From Planctomycetota bacterium (GTDB lineage Bacteria; Planctomycetota; UBA1135; JADKAF01), in assembly GCA_016719295.1 (NCBI GenBank), contig JADKAF010000001.1, positions 2,790,001 to 2,854,000 on the forward strand: DNA of 64,000 bases. Direction: 5' to 3'. A program made the position numbers and the translations under genes. A model generated the notes under the pieces. It had not been told where the DNA came from. It saw only the letters and a program-made list of their open reading frames with translations, and did no database searches. Below, in pieces: positions 31,797 to 40,787 of this stretch. Numbering within the stretch: position 1 is the stretch's first letter; every line of letters begins with the position of its first letter.

Positions 31797-33287
31797 TCAC
31801 GAGGCGAGCACGCCGCGCAGCACCTCGCCGTGCACGTCCGTCAGCCGCCGCTCGATGCCGTCGTGATAGAACGAGAGCCGCTCGTGGTCGAGCCCGAGCA
31901 GGTGCAGGATCGTCGCGTGCAGGTCGTAGATCGTGCAGGGATCGACCTCCGCGCGATGGCCGAACTCGTCGGTGGCTCCATACGAGAACCCGCGCTTCAC
32001 CCCCGCGCCCGCGAGCCAGACGGTGAAGCCGTGCGGGTTGTGATCGCGACCGCTGGCCCCCTTCTGGAAGGTCGGCATGCGCCCGAACTCGGTCACGAAT
32101 GCGACCAGCGTGTCGTCGAGCAATCCGCGCTGCTTCAAGTCGATGAGCAGCCCCGCGACGGGCTGGTCGAGGATCGGCGCGTGCACCTCGTACTGCGCCT
32201 TCAGGGTCTTGTGCCCGTCCCAGTTGCCCACGCCTTCGCCCATCGCATAGGCACCATTCACGAGCTGCACGAAGCGCACGCCGCGCTCGAGCAGGCGCCG
32301 CGCGAGGAGGCAGTTCTGCGCGAAGCGGGCCTTCAGGGGATTGCCGGCGTCGTCCGCGCCGTAGAGCGCGCGCGTGGCGCGCGTCTCCTGAGAGAGATCG
32401 CTCACCTCGGCCGCGGCGAGCTGCATGCGCGAGGCGAGCTCGTAGCTCGCGATGCGCGCGGCGAGCTGCGTGTCGCCGGGGTGCTGCTCGAGATGGCGCT
32501 CGTTCAGCCGCCGCAGGAGCTCGCGCGAGGCGCGCTCCTCCGCGGGCGCGATGACAGCGGGCGTCGCGAGATGCGCGATCGGCTCGTCGGCGCGGAATGG
32601 CGTCCCCTGGAACGCCGCCGGCAGGAAGCCCGCGGCCCACTGCCGCGTGCCGATCTGCGGGACGCCGCGCGGATCCGGCAGCGCGACGAACGCCGGCAGG
32701 TCGTCGCAGGCGCTCCCGAGCGCATAGCTCACCCAAGCACCCATGCTCGGAAAGCCATCGAGCGTGTAGCCGGTGGCCATCTGGTTCTCGGCCGGGCCAT
32801 GCGTGTTCGACTTCGCGGTCATCGAATGCACGAAGCAGAGCTCGTCGGCTAGAGAACCGATGCGCGGCAGGAGCTCGCTCGTCCGCTTGCCGCTCTCTCC
32901 GCGCGGGCGGAACTCCCAGAGCGGGCGGATTAGATTCCCGTTCTCGCCTTGGAAGGTGACGAGGCCCGCGCCGCCGGGGAGCGGCGTGTCGTGGCGTCGG
33001 ACGAGCTCGGGTTTCCAATCGAAGGTGTCGACGTGCGAGAGCGCGCCCGAGCAGAAGACGAGCAGCACGCGCTGCGCGCGCGGCGCGAAGTGCGGGGAGC
33101 GCGCAGCGTGCGGCTGCGAGGGGTCGATGCGCGGACGAATGGGTTCCTCGCGCGCGAGCAGGCGCTCGCGACCGAGCAAGGCGCCGAGCGCGATGCCCGC
33201 GAGCCCGTTCGCGGCGCCGCCGAGGAACGACCGGCGATCGAGGAACGCGCGCCCGAGCGCGGAGAGCTCGCATGCGTCGCGGCTCAT
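31797..33287 (-). CDS. DUF1501 (sulfatase-like fold) exported protein
   Basis: A 496-aa member of the planctomycete-typical DUF1501 family, distantly related to sulfatases and alkaline phosphatases. A twin-arginine signal (DRRSFLGGAANGLAGIALG) directs export. Internal family motifs include HFAPRAQRVLLVFCSGALSH, DTFDWKPEL, VHSMTAKSNTHGPAENQMATG, GNWDGHKTLKAQYE and TEFGRMPTFQKG-GRDHNPHG. The ATG overlaps the stop of the PSD1 gene by four bases (ATGA), so the pair is translated together. The family is always found beside DUF1549/DUF1553 proteins; the joint function is unknown. Confidence 0.94.
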   Translation of the reverse strand: MSRDACELSALGRAFLDRRSFLGGAANGLAGIALGALLGRERLLAREEPIRPRIDPSQPHAARSPHFAPRAQRVLLVFCSGALSHVDTFDWKPELVRRHDTPLPGGAGLVTFQGENGNLIRPLWEFRPRGESGKRTSELLPRIGSLADELCFVHSMTAKSNTHGPAENQMATGYTLDGFPSMGAWVSYALGSACDDLPAFVALPDPRGVPQIGTRQWAAGFLPAAFQGTPFRADEPIAHLATPAVIAPAEERASRELLRRLNERHLEQHPGDTQLAARIASYELASRMQLAAAEVSDLSQETRATRALYGADDAGNPLKARFAQNCLLARRLLERGVRFVQLVNGAYAMGEGVGNWDGHKTLKAQYEVHAPILDQPVAGLLIDLKQRGLLDDTLVAFVTEFGRMPTFQKGASGRDHNPHGFTVWLAGAGVKRGFSYGATDEFGHRAEVDPCTIYDLHATILHLLGLDHERLSFYHDGIERRLTDVHGEVLRGVLAS

Positions 33288-35725
33288 GGCAGGAACACGA
33301 ACTCGTTCGAGTTCAGCAGCACGCGCGCGAGCGCGGCCAGACCGTGCTGCTCGACCAAGGCGAGCGCCGCGCCTTCTTCCTCGGGCTCAGGCGAGCGCGC
33401 GAACACGAGCGCATACGCGCGCCGCACTTCGGCGGCGTTCCCGCTCGCGGGCCGCTCGGCGAGCTCGCGCCGCACGCGTGCGGCGAAGGCCTCCGCGCGC
33501 TCGAGCACGAAGCGGCTGTTCCAGAGCGCCAGCGACTGCAGCGGCGTCGTGCTCGCGTTCCGCTGCGGCTGGATCTGCCCCGCGTCGGGGCAATCGAAGA
33601 CGCCGAAGAGCGTGTCGAGCTCGGAGCGCGGCTTCGCCTGATAGACCATGCGCCGGAGATCCCCGGGCAGAGCGCGCTCCTTCGTGCGGTAGACCTTCAC
33701 GTAGTTGTCGTTCGGCTCGAAGAGGTCGAAGCCCGGTCCGCCCATGCGGAGATCGAGCTCGCCGCTCACGCTGAGCAAGGCATCGCGCAGCGTTTCCGCT
33801 TCGAGGCGGCGCGGGGAGAAGCGCCAGAGCAGGCGATTGCTCCCGTCGCGCGCGTGGGCCAGATCGTCGATGCGGCTGCTGCGCGCGTACGCGGCACTCG
33901 TGAGTAGCAGGCGATGGAGATGCTTCAGCGAGCCGCCATGGTCCAGGAGCTCGCACGCGAGCCAGTCGAGCAGCTCCGGATGCGCAGGGCGGGCGCCGTT
34001 GCGGCCGAAGTCGCTCGGCGTCGCGACCAGCCCGTTGCCGAAGTGGTAATGCCACAGCCGATTCGCGATCACGCGTGCGGGCAGCGGGTTCTCGCGCGCG
34101 ACGATCCATTCCGCGAGGGCCGCTCGACGCTCGGCCTCCGGCGCCTCCTCGGCGAGCTCGAAGCCGGCGAGCGAACGGATGCCGCCGGGAGCGACGCGCT
34201 CGCGCGGCTGCATCGGATCGCCGCGGTGGCAGAGCTGCGTCGGAGGCGGCGCCTCGAAGCGCCCGGCGTAGACCTGCGGAACGGCGCGCAGCTCGGCGAC
34301 GCGAGCATGCAGCTCGCGATGTTCACGTGAGAGCTCGGCGAGCGGCCCCGTGAGCGGCATCGACTCGCTCGCGCGATCGCACGCGCTCGCGACCTCGCCC
34401 CAGGAACCGGCGTCGTCGCGCAGCGAGATGCGGTAATCGATCGCGGTGCGATCGGCGAAACGAGCCTCGCGATCGCGCCCCCACACCACACGCTCGACCA
34501 CGGCCGGGGCGGCGAGCTCGAGCTCGACCCAGCCGCGACCGGGCGTGTTCGAGATCCAGCTCTTCGCGTTGCCGACGATGCCGTCGCAGAGATGCTCGAG
34601 GCGATGCTGCGGGTCGCCGGCATAGTCGCCCGAGGAGACGACCCGCGCTGCGCGCGCGTGGTTCTGCCCTTGCGCGTCGTGGAGCTCGAGCTCGTCGATA
34701 CAGGGCTCGGAGCCGCTGTTCGTGCGCTCGATCTCGAAGCGCAGCGCCGTCGCGAGCCGGGGGGCGAAGCGCTCCGTGTTGCGCTTCGAGCTCACCGCGG
34801 CGCGGCGCGGCGAGGAGCTCGCGGGATCGGCGAGCGGCTCGGCTTCCTCGAGCGCGCGCTCGAGCTCGGCGAGCTCGGGCTCCAGTGCCGCGAGCTCGGC
34901 CGCGCGGGCTTCGCGCAGCTTCGCGAGCGGACGCTCGCCGTGCTGCACGCCCGCGAACACCGCGACCAGCGCCGTGTAATCGCGCTGCGAGATGGGATCG
35001 AACTTGTGATCGTGGCAGCGCGCGCAGCCGACCGTGAGCCCCAAGAACGCGCTGCCCGTCGTCGCGACCATGTCGTGCAGCTCGTCGGCGCGCTGGTTCG
35101 CGGTGAGCACGGGGTCCGGCGACTTCACGCGATCCCACGGGCCCCCGACCAGGAAGCCCGTCGCCTCGTCGACGCCGAGCTGATCGCCTGCGAGCTGCTC
35201 GCGCACGAAGCGCGGGAACGGCAGATCCTCGTTGAAGGCGCGGATCACGTAGTCGCGATAGGGCCACGCGTTCGGCCGCGGCTGGTTCGTCTCGAAGCCG
35301 TCGCTCTCGGCGAAGCGCACGACGTCGAGCCAGTGCCGCGCCCAGCGCTCGCCGTGGCGCGGGCTCGCGAGCAGGCGCTCGATCAGCGCCGCTCGCGCGG
35401 CGCGCTCGTCGCGCGCCGCCGCCGCGACGTAGGCGGCGACCTCCTCGGGCGACGGCGGGAGCCCGATCACGTCGAGGTACGCACGCCGCGCGAAGCTGCG
35501 GGGATCGGCCGGCGGCGCCGCCGCGATCCCGGCGGCGCCGCGCGCCGAATCGAGGAACGCATCGACGGGGTGCGCCGCATCCGAGGCCGGAACCGCGGGG
35601 CGGCGCAGCGGACGGAAGCTCCAGTGCTGCTCGACGGACTCGTCCTCTCCTGCTCCTTCTCCCGGCAGCGCGGAAGGGAGCGCGGCGAGCGCGAGGGAGG
35701 CGAAGGCGAGCGAGGCGCAGAGCAT
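33284..35725 (-). CDS. DUF1549/DUF1553 (PSD1) exported protein with discoidin-like insert
   Basis: An 813-aa protein starting with a signal peptide (LCASLAFASLALAALPSALP) at ATG 35725. Residues ~60-270 are the DUF1549 domain (AYLDVIGLPPSPEEV, WARHWLDVVRFAESDGFETN), with a c-type-heme motif CARCH in VGCARCHDHKFDPIS. A coiled section follows, then ~140 residues resembling an F5/8 type C carbohydrate-binding fold (NSGSEPCIDELEL ... GRGWVELELAAPAVVERVVWG). The DUF1553 domain runs to the C-terminus (RVIANRLWHYHFGNGLVATPS, SRFVLERAEAF). The insert suggests binding to a polysaccharide. Operon with DUF1501. Confidence 0.92.
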   Translation of the reverse strand: MLCASLAFASLALAALPSALPGEGAGEDESVEQHWSFRPLRRPAVPASDAAHPVDAFLDSARGAAGIAAAPPADPRSFARRAYLDVIGLPPSPEEVAAYVAAAARDERAARAALIERLLASPRHGERWARHWLDVVRFAESDGFETNQPRPNAWPYRDYVIRAFNEDLPFPRFVREQLAGDQLGVDEATGFLVGGPWDRVKSPDPVLTANQRADELHDMVATTGSAFLGLTVGCARCHDHKFDPISQRDYTALVAVFAGVQHGERPLAKLREARAAELAALEPELAELERALEEAEPLADPASSSPRRAAVSSKRNTERFAPRLATALRFEIERTNSGSEPCIDELELHDAQGQNHARAARVVSSGDYAGDPQHRLEHLCDGIVGNAKSWISNTPGRGWVELELAAPAVVERVVWGRDREARFADRTAIDYRISLRDDAGSWGEVASACDRASESMPLTGPLAELSREHRELHARVAELRAVPQVYAGRFEAPPPTQLCHRGDPMQPRERVAPGGIRSLAGFELAEEAPEAERRAALAEWIVARENPLPARVIANRLWHYHFGNGLVATPSDFGRNGARPAHPELLDWLACELLDHGGSLKHLHRLLLTSAAYARSSRIDDLAHARDGSNRLLWRFSPRRLEAETLRDALLSVSGELDLRMGGPGFDLFEPNDNYVKVYRTKERALPGDLRRMVYQAKPRSELDTLFGVFDCPDAGQIQPQRNASTTPLQSLALWNSRFVLERAEAFAARVRRELAERPASGNAAEVRRAYALVFARSPEPEEEGAALALVEQHGLAALARVLLNSNEFVFLP

Positions 35726-35847
35726 GCGCTGAGCATCGACCGATTCCCGAGCCGCGTCGAGAGCGAAGAGCTCTCGCAGGAGACCCCTTGTCGCACGCGC
35801 GCAGGCGTCCCAGAGGGAAGCGCCGCTCCTCACAACCCCGTCGCTCC

Positions 35848-36255
35848 ATGCCGCTCTACGTCGCGCTCGCTCTGTCGGCCCTCGCGTTGCTCGCCCTGCT
35901 CACCCTGCGCCGCCGCTCCCCGGCGACAGCGCCACTCGCAGCGGAGCCCGAGCCCAGCTTCCAGGATCTCGACGGTGCCGCGGCGGCGGAGCTGGTCGCG
36001 GCGACACCGGAGCTCTTGATGCTCGACGTTCGCTCCCCCCTCGAGTACGCCGGCGGCCACCTCCCGAACGCGCGTTCGCTCCCACTCGATCGCTTGGAAG
36101 CGGAGCTCTCCTCGCTCTCGCGCGAGGCCCCCGTGCTGGTCTATTGCGCGATGGGCGGTCGCTCGGCCGCCGCGTGTGCGCTGCTCAGCTCGCGCGGTTT
36201 CCAGCGGGTCTACAACCTGGAGAGCGGGATCCGCTCCTACCCCGCGCCGGCCTGA
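35848..36255 (+). CDS. Membrane-anchored rhodanese-domain protein
   Basis: A 135-aa protein with one N-terminal helix (LYVALALSALALLALLTL) and a rhodanese domain. LLMLDVRSPLEYAGGHLPNA is the family CH2A region, and VLVYCAMGGRSAAA the active-site loop with the persulfide-forming Cys. FQRVYNLESGI completes the fold. It probably handles sulfane sulfur on the outer face of the membrane, or acts as a redox/thiol partner. ATG 35848 starts the helix; an in-frame start at 35788 would add 20 basic residues. It is divergent from the PSD1 gene. Confidence 0.88.
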   Translation: MPLYVALALSALALLALLTLRRRSPATAPLAAEPEPSFQDLDGAAAAELVAATPELLMLDVRSPLEYAGGHLPNARSLPLDRLEAELSSLSREAPVLVYCAMGGRSAAACALLSSRGFQRVYNLESGIRSYPAPA

Positions 36256-36344
36256 ACGAGGCGCGCTCGCGAGCGCGAATCGCGGCGAGAAAGGCGCCTG
36301 CCGACTTCAATCGCGCCAGCCGACCGGCGATGCTTCGCGGCGCC

Positions 36345-38432
36345 ATGGAACACCATCTCTCGCTGCTGCTCTTCGCCCTCGCCGGCCTCGTCCAGGACCC
36401 CGTCGCCCCGCCCGTCGCGAAGCGCGTCGAGCACGTGCAGGAGTGGCACGGGCGGAAGTTCGACGACCCGTACTTCTGGCTGCGCGAGAAAACGAGTCCC
36501 GAGGTCGTCGCCTACCTCCGCGCGGAGAACGAGTACACCGCCGCGCAGACCCGCGGCCTGGCACCGCTGCAGCAGAAGATCTACGCCGAGATGGTCGGCC
36601 GGGTGAAGCAGACCGATCTCGGCCTCCCCGTGCGCATGGGCGCCTACGAGTACTACGCGCGCACGATCTCCGGCCAGCAGTACTCCCTCTACTGCCGCCG
36701 CGAGAACGAAGGTGCACCGGAGCAGGTGCTGCTCGATCCGAACGCGATGGCGCAGGGCCTCGCCTACCTCGGCATCGGCGCGCGCGCGGTGAGCGACGAC
36801 GATCGCCTGCTGGCCTACAGCACCGACATCACGGGCTTCCGGCAGTACACGCTGCACGTGAAGGACTTGGTCACCGGCGAGCTGCGCGCCGATCTCGCGC
36901 AGCGCGTGACCGCGGTCGAGTGGGCCGCCGACTCGAAGACGCTCTTCTACGTCACCGAGGATCCGGTGACGAAGCGCTCGAACCAGCTCTGGCGCCTCGA
37001 GCTCGGCGGCAAGGCCGAGCTGGTGTACGACGAGAAGGATGAGCTCTTCAACCTCGGCGTCGATCGCACGAAGGACGAGCGCTATCTCCTGCTCGGCGCG
37101 ATCAGCACCGACACCTGGGAGACGCGCGTGCTCGACTCGAGCGCGCCGCGCGGCGAGTTCCGCGCCTTCCTGCCGCGCGAGAAGGGCCACAAGTACAGCC
37201 TCGAGCACCGCGACGGCTCCTTCTACGTGCGCACCAACAAGGGCGCCGAGAACTTCCGCCTCGTGCGCGTGCCGACGACCGCCACCGATCTCGAGAAGTG
37301 TGAGGAGCTGATCCCCCACCGCGCCGAGGTCCTGCTCAGCGGCTTCGAGCCCTTCGCCGACTTCGGCGTCGCCATCGAAGATCAGGAAGGGCTCACGCGC
37401 TTCCGCGTGCTCGACTTCGCGAAGAGCACGTGGCGCGACATCGCCTTCCCCGAGCCGGTCTACGCGGCCTTCCCCGGCGGCACGCCGGAGTTCCGCTCGA
37501 GCAGCTACCGCGTGAGCTACCAGTCGCTGGTGAGCCCGCCCTCGGTCTACGACATCGACTTCGCGACCCTCGAGCGAGAGCTCCGGAAGTCGACCGAGAT
37601 CCTCGGCGGCTACGACCCCGCGAGCTACGCCTCGGAGCGTCTCTGGGCCACCGCGCGCGACGGTGTCCGCGTGCCGCTCTCGATCGTCTACGCGCGCCGC
37701 ACGACGCCGAGATCACCGCGCCCGCTCTGGCTCTACGCCTACGGCTCCTACGGCTCGGGCATGCCCGCCACCTTCGACAGCGACCGCCTCTCGCTCCTCG
37801 ACCGCGGCGTCGTCTTCGCCATCGCGCACATCCGCGGCGGCGACGAGATGGGCGAGCGCTGGCACAAGGACGGCATGTTGATGAAGAAGCGGAACACCTT
37901 CACCGACTTCATCGACTGCGCGGAGCACCTGGTCGCCCAGCGTTGGACGAAGCCCGAGCTCCTGATGATCGAGGGCGGCAGCGCCGGCGGCCTGCTGATG
38001 GGAGCGGTGGTGAACCTGCGCCCCGACCTCTTCCGCGCCGTCCACTCCGCCGTGCCCTTCGTCGATGTCATGAACACGATGATGGACGCGAGCCTGCCGC
38101 TCACCGTCGGCGAGTATCTCGAGTGGGGCAATCCCAACGAGAAGCCCGCGTTCGAGTACATGCTCTCCTACAGCCCCTACGACAACCTGAAGCGGGGCGC
38201 CTACCCCGCGATTCTCGTCACCACCAGCTTCAACGACTCCCAAGTCATGTACTGGGAGCCCGCGAAGTACGTCGCGAAGCTCCGTTCCCTGAAGACCGAC
38301 CGCAACGCCCTGCACTTCAAGTGCAAGCTCGAGGCCGCCGGCCACGGCGGCGCGTCGGGGCGCTACGATCGCTGGAAGGACAAGGCCTTCGAGTACGCGT
38401 GGATGTTGGCGCAGGTGGGGATTCGGCACTGA
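36345..38432 (+). CDS. ptrB: Oligopeptidase B (prolyl oligopeptidase family S9A)
   Basis: A ~695-aa serine peptidase that cuts short peptides after basic residues. The N-terminal part (KFDDPYFWLREKTSPEVVAYL) and the seven-bladed propeller precede the hydrolase domain. There LWLYAYGSYG forms the oxyanion region, MIEGGSAGGLLMGAV carries the nucleophile, SFNDSQVMYWEPAKY the Asp, and AGHGGASGR the His. GGSAGG matches the protease II subgroup. ATG 36345 begins a hydrophobic stretch (LSLLLFALAGLVQ), suggesting export; ATG 36330 is an alternative. It lies 89 bp after the rhodanese gene. Confidence 0.93.
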   Translation: MEHHLSLLLFALAGLVQDPVAPPVAKRVEHVQEWHGRKFDDPYFWLREKTSPEVVAYLRAENEYTAAQTRGLAPLQQKIYAEMVGRVKQTDLGLPVRMGAYEYYARTISGQQYSLYCRRENEGAPEQVLLDPNAMAQGLAYLGIGARAVSDDDRLLAYSTDITGFRQYTLHVKDLVTGELRADLAQRVTAVEWAADSKTLFYVTEDPVTKRSNQLWRLELGGKAELVYDEKDELFNLGVDRTKDERYLLLGAISTDTWETRVLDSSAPRGEFRAFLPREKGHKYSLEHRDGSFYVRTNKGAENFRLVRVPTTATDLEKCEELIPHRAEVLLSGFEPFADFGVAIEDQEGLTRFRVLDFAKSTWRDIAFPEPVYAAFPGGTPEFRSSSYRVSYQSLVSPPSVYDIDFATLERELRKSTEILGGYDPASYASERLWATARDGVRVPLSIVYARRTTPRSPRPLWLYAYGSYGSGMPATFDSDRLSLLDRGVVFAIAHIRGGDEMGERWHKDGMLMKKRNTFTDFIDCAEHLVAQRWTKPELLMIEGGSAGGLLMGAVVNLRPDLFRAVHSAVPFVDVMNTMMDASLPLTVGEYLEWGNPNEKPAFEYMLSYSPYDNLKRGAYPAILVTTSFNDSQVMYWEPAKYVAKLRSLKTDRNALHFKCKLEAAGHGGASGRYDRWKDKAFEYAWMLAQVGIRH

Positions 38433-38466
38433 GTCCGAGTGGCTCGGCGCCGTCGCTGCGACACGC

Positions 38467-38742
38467 TCAACCTGGGATCGGGCGGATCTCGTTCTCACCC
38501 ACCGGCGGAACGCCATAGGCGGCTAGCACTTCATTCAGCAGCCGGAGATCGAAGTGCGACGGGGCCGAGATCTCGACACCGATGGGCCGACCGTCCGCGG
38601 CCAAGTCCAGGATCATGCCGTTCCCGACATCGATCGTCTTCGCGCTGTGTCCCTCGCCGCGACGGCGCAAGTAGAGGTACGCCGCGAGGGGCTTCCCCCG
38701 GCGGTAGGTGACCTCCAGGAAGGGCGAAGGGTTGGTCGTCAT
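38467..38742 (-). CDS. DUF2283-like small protein, probable antitoxin partner
   Basis: A 91-aa protein of DUF2283 style: FLEVTYRRGKPLAAYLYLRR, then AKTIDVGNGMILDLAADGRPIGVEIS. The short beta-meander (YLYLR...ILDLA...IGVEIL-type) is diagnostic. Its ATG overlaps the stop of the preceding DUF4258-like gene (ATGA). DUF2283 proteins are frequently encoded next to DUF4258 proteins, in an arrangement that suggests a toxin-antitoxin-like module; that role is not proven. The C-terminal ~20 residues (YGVPPVGENEIRPIPG) are unusual. Confidence 0.83.
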   Translation of the reverse strand: MTTNPSPFLEVTYRRGKPLAAYLYLRRRGEGHSAKTIDVGNGMILDLAADGRPIGVEISAPSHFDLRLLNEVLAAYGVPPVGENEIRPIPG

Positions 38743-38999
38743 GCTTGGAACGCGGTAATCACTACGATCAGATTCTGACTGGCATCGGGCTCGAGGATCA
38801 CGATCCAAGTTCTACCACGGAACTTCGTGATGCAGCGCCAGCGGCCTGGCTCCGGATCGCCAACGAGGGATTCGGCGTCATGGATCATCTGGCGGAGGTC
38901 GGTCTCGGAGCAGTCACGCTGGATCATCCGCTTTTCCAGGTGCGAGCTGAGCTCCAGGTCCCAAGACCACCACAAAGGCCACGGTCTGCGCCTGGACAT
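38739..38999 (-). CDS. DUF4258-like small protein, probable toxin
   Basis: An 86-aa protein with SSHLEKRMIQRDCSETDLRQM near residue 18, RWRCITKFRGRTWIVILEP and a closing LIVVITAFQA. This order (His/Arg-rich helix, acidic helix, terminal beta-hairpin) is that of DUF4258 and the related BrnT/RelE-like toxin folds. It is the upstream gene of the coupled pair with the DUF2283-like protein. The N-terminal ~15 residues (SRRRPWPLWWSWDLEL) are atypically Trp-rich, so a later start cannot be excluded. Confidence 0.78.
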   Translation of the reverse strand: MSRRRPWPLWWSWDLELSSHLEKRMIQRDCSETDLRQMIHDAESLVGDPEPGRWRCITKFRGRTWIVILEPDASQNLIVVITAFQA

Positions 39000-39034
39000 G
39001 TCATCGGGAGTGGCAAGAGCGCCGAGCGGGCCCG

Positions 39035-40774
39035 CTAGAGTTCAACGTGCCACCAAACGCCATCCGTAAGCACCAGCGGTGAGCTCCCCTGCGGATCGAA
39101 GGCAAAAGCCTGCGTGTAGATCTGCGCGCCGGCGAGCAGCGGATCGCAGGGCACGGTGCCGAGATTCCACTGCGCGGTCCCCGTCGCGCTGGTGAAGCCG
39201 GGCAGTGCGATGTCCGCCGACTGCAGCAGCCAGCAGCCGCTGAAGCCGAGGGGCAGCGGCAGGAGGCGCGTGCTGCCGAGCAGCTCGCGCGAGTACCCGA
39301 GCAAGAGACCGGCCTGCGCATTCGCGGGCGCGTTCGAGATCCCCGCGAAGAGCGGCGTCGGGCTGCAGATCTGCGGCAAGCCGGAGCTGCGCTGCTGCGG
39401 TAGGCCGGTGGAACCGCCGCAGGCCCAGCCGTAGTGCACGGCCGCGGGCCGCGGCGTGAGCCCGCTCGGCACGCGCTCGAGCTCGGTCGGCAGCGGGTCG
39501 TTCTTGCGGGCGGTGAAGAGCAGCGTCGCTTCGCCCACGTCCATCGCATCGCCGTCGAGATTGAGATCGCGGAGCTTCCAGCAGGTCGGCAGCGGGCGGT
39601 TGTTGGCCGCGAGCGGCCCGTTGTCCTGCAGCACGATGAAGTCGAGGCCGTCGGCGACGACGTCGAGCACGCGGCGGATCGGATAGCGGATCGAGCTCGC
39701 GCGGCGCGGGTCGTAGAAGAGCGAGACCTCGCCCGCGTCGTTCACGTCGCCGTCCGCGTTGCTGTCGATGCCGCGGTAGATCAAGCCCGAGCGCGTGGTG
39801 CCGGTGAGGTCGTCGGTGAGCGTCGAGGCGAAGTAGTAGGCGTGGCCCGCGGGGTTCACCGCGATCGGCTGCGTGGTGAACGCGATCGCGCCGAGCGAGG
39901 CCGTGAGGCGCCGCGTGTCGAAGGCACTCGGCAGCACGCCCGTCGCGACGTCGGCGTTGAGCTCCCAGCCGCTGCGCACGGGCGCATAGGTGTTCGCCGA
40001 CTGGAGCACGGCCGCGGCGTTGAAGAGGTTCCGGCGCTCGCTCGCATCGGCGTAGTCGCCATCGCCGTTCAGGTCCTCGAGCTCGTAGACGCAGAGGTCG
40101 TTCGCCTCCCAACCGAGGAGGCGCGCGTTGCCGCTCGTGCGGCGCGAGGAGGCGATGCGCTCGAACGCGCGGTAGTCCATGGTGACGGTGGCGTTCGCGC
40201 CCGGAACGCTGCGCAGCGAAGTCGCGCCCAACGCCACGCGCAGCTCGCCGGGCGATTGCGCGACGCCGTCGCCATCCAGGTCTTCGGCAACGACGAGGCC
40301 GCCGTCCTCGACCGCGAAGTAGACGCGCACGCGCCCGAGCCGCGTCTCGTCGATCGAGACCTCGAGCACGCGCCCGACGCCGAGCAGGGTGCTCGCGTCG
40401 CAGAACTCGACGCGCTCGCTGGTCTCGACGATGTGGTTCCCGTTCGCGTCCCAGCCGCGGAAGACGCGGAGCCGACGGGCACCACCGATCGTGGCGCGCA
40501 GGTCGGTGGTGATGACGTTCAGGCCCGGCTGCGGCAGGTTCGCGGGCAGGAAGAACGGCTTCGAGCGAGCGTTGTCCTCGGGCGTCGAGGGCGGGAGCCC
40601 CGGGATTCCCGTGCCCCACTCGTCGTAGCAGACCCACTTCCGCCCGTCGCTGGTGAGCTCGCACGCGCACCAGGCCCAGCCGAGCGGCGGCGGACCATCG
40701 CAGAGGGCCCAGAGTTCTTGTGCGGCGATCGGCGCCTGCGCGAGCGCGCAGATCAGCGCGAACGAACGCGCCAT
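39035..40774 (-). CDS. Secreted protein with EF-hand/dockerin-like calcium loops
   Basis: A ~579-aa protein with a signal peptide (FALICALAQAPIAAQEL) and four calcium-loop-like motifs: DLDGDGVAQSPGE, DLNGDGDYADASE, DSNADGDVNDAGE and DLNLDGDAMDVGE. These match the DxDxDG loop of EF-hand/dockerin repeats. Between them is a beta-propeller-like or sandwich chain with Cys pairs (ALCDGPP, WAWCACEL). The last ~100 residues form a lone beta domain. The function is probably calcium-stabilised binding of a surface or matrix component. The kinase gene ends inside the first codons, and an alternative start at 40795 overlaps it, so the two may be coupled. Confidence 0.82.
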   Translation of the reverse strand: MARSFALICALAQAPIAAQELWALCDGPPPLGWAWCACELTSDGRKWVCYDEWGTGIPGLPPSTPEDNARSKPFFLPANLPQPGLNVITTDLRATIGGARRLRVFRGWDANGNHIVETSERVEFCDASTLLGVGRVLEVSIDETRLGRVRVYFAVEDGGLVVAEDLDGDGVAQSPGELRVALGATSLRSVPGANATVTMDYRAFERIASSRRTSGNARLLGWEANDLCVYELEDLNGDGDYADASERRNLFNAAAVLQSANTYAPVRSGWELNADVATGVLPSAFDTRRLTASLGAIAFTTQPIAVNPAGHAYYFASTLTDDLTGTTRSGLIYRGIDSNADGDVNDAGEVSLFYDPRRASSIRYPIRRVLDVVADGLDFIVLQDNGPLAANNRPLPTCWKLRDLNLDGDAMDVGEATLLFTARKNDPLPTELERVPSGLTPRPAAVHYGWACGGSTGLPQQRSSGLPQICSPTPLFAGISNAPANAQAGLLLGYSRELLGSTRLLPLPLGFSGCWLLQSADIALPGFTSATGTAQWNLGTVPCDPLLAGAQIYTQAFAFDPQGSSPLVLTDGVWWHVEL

Positions 40775-40787
40775 GCGGGTGGTGGAC

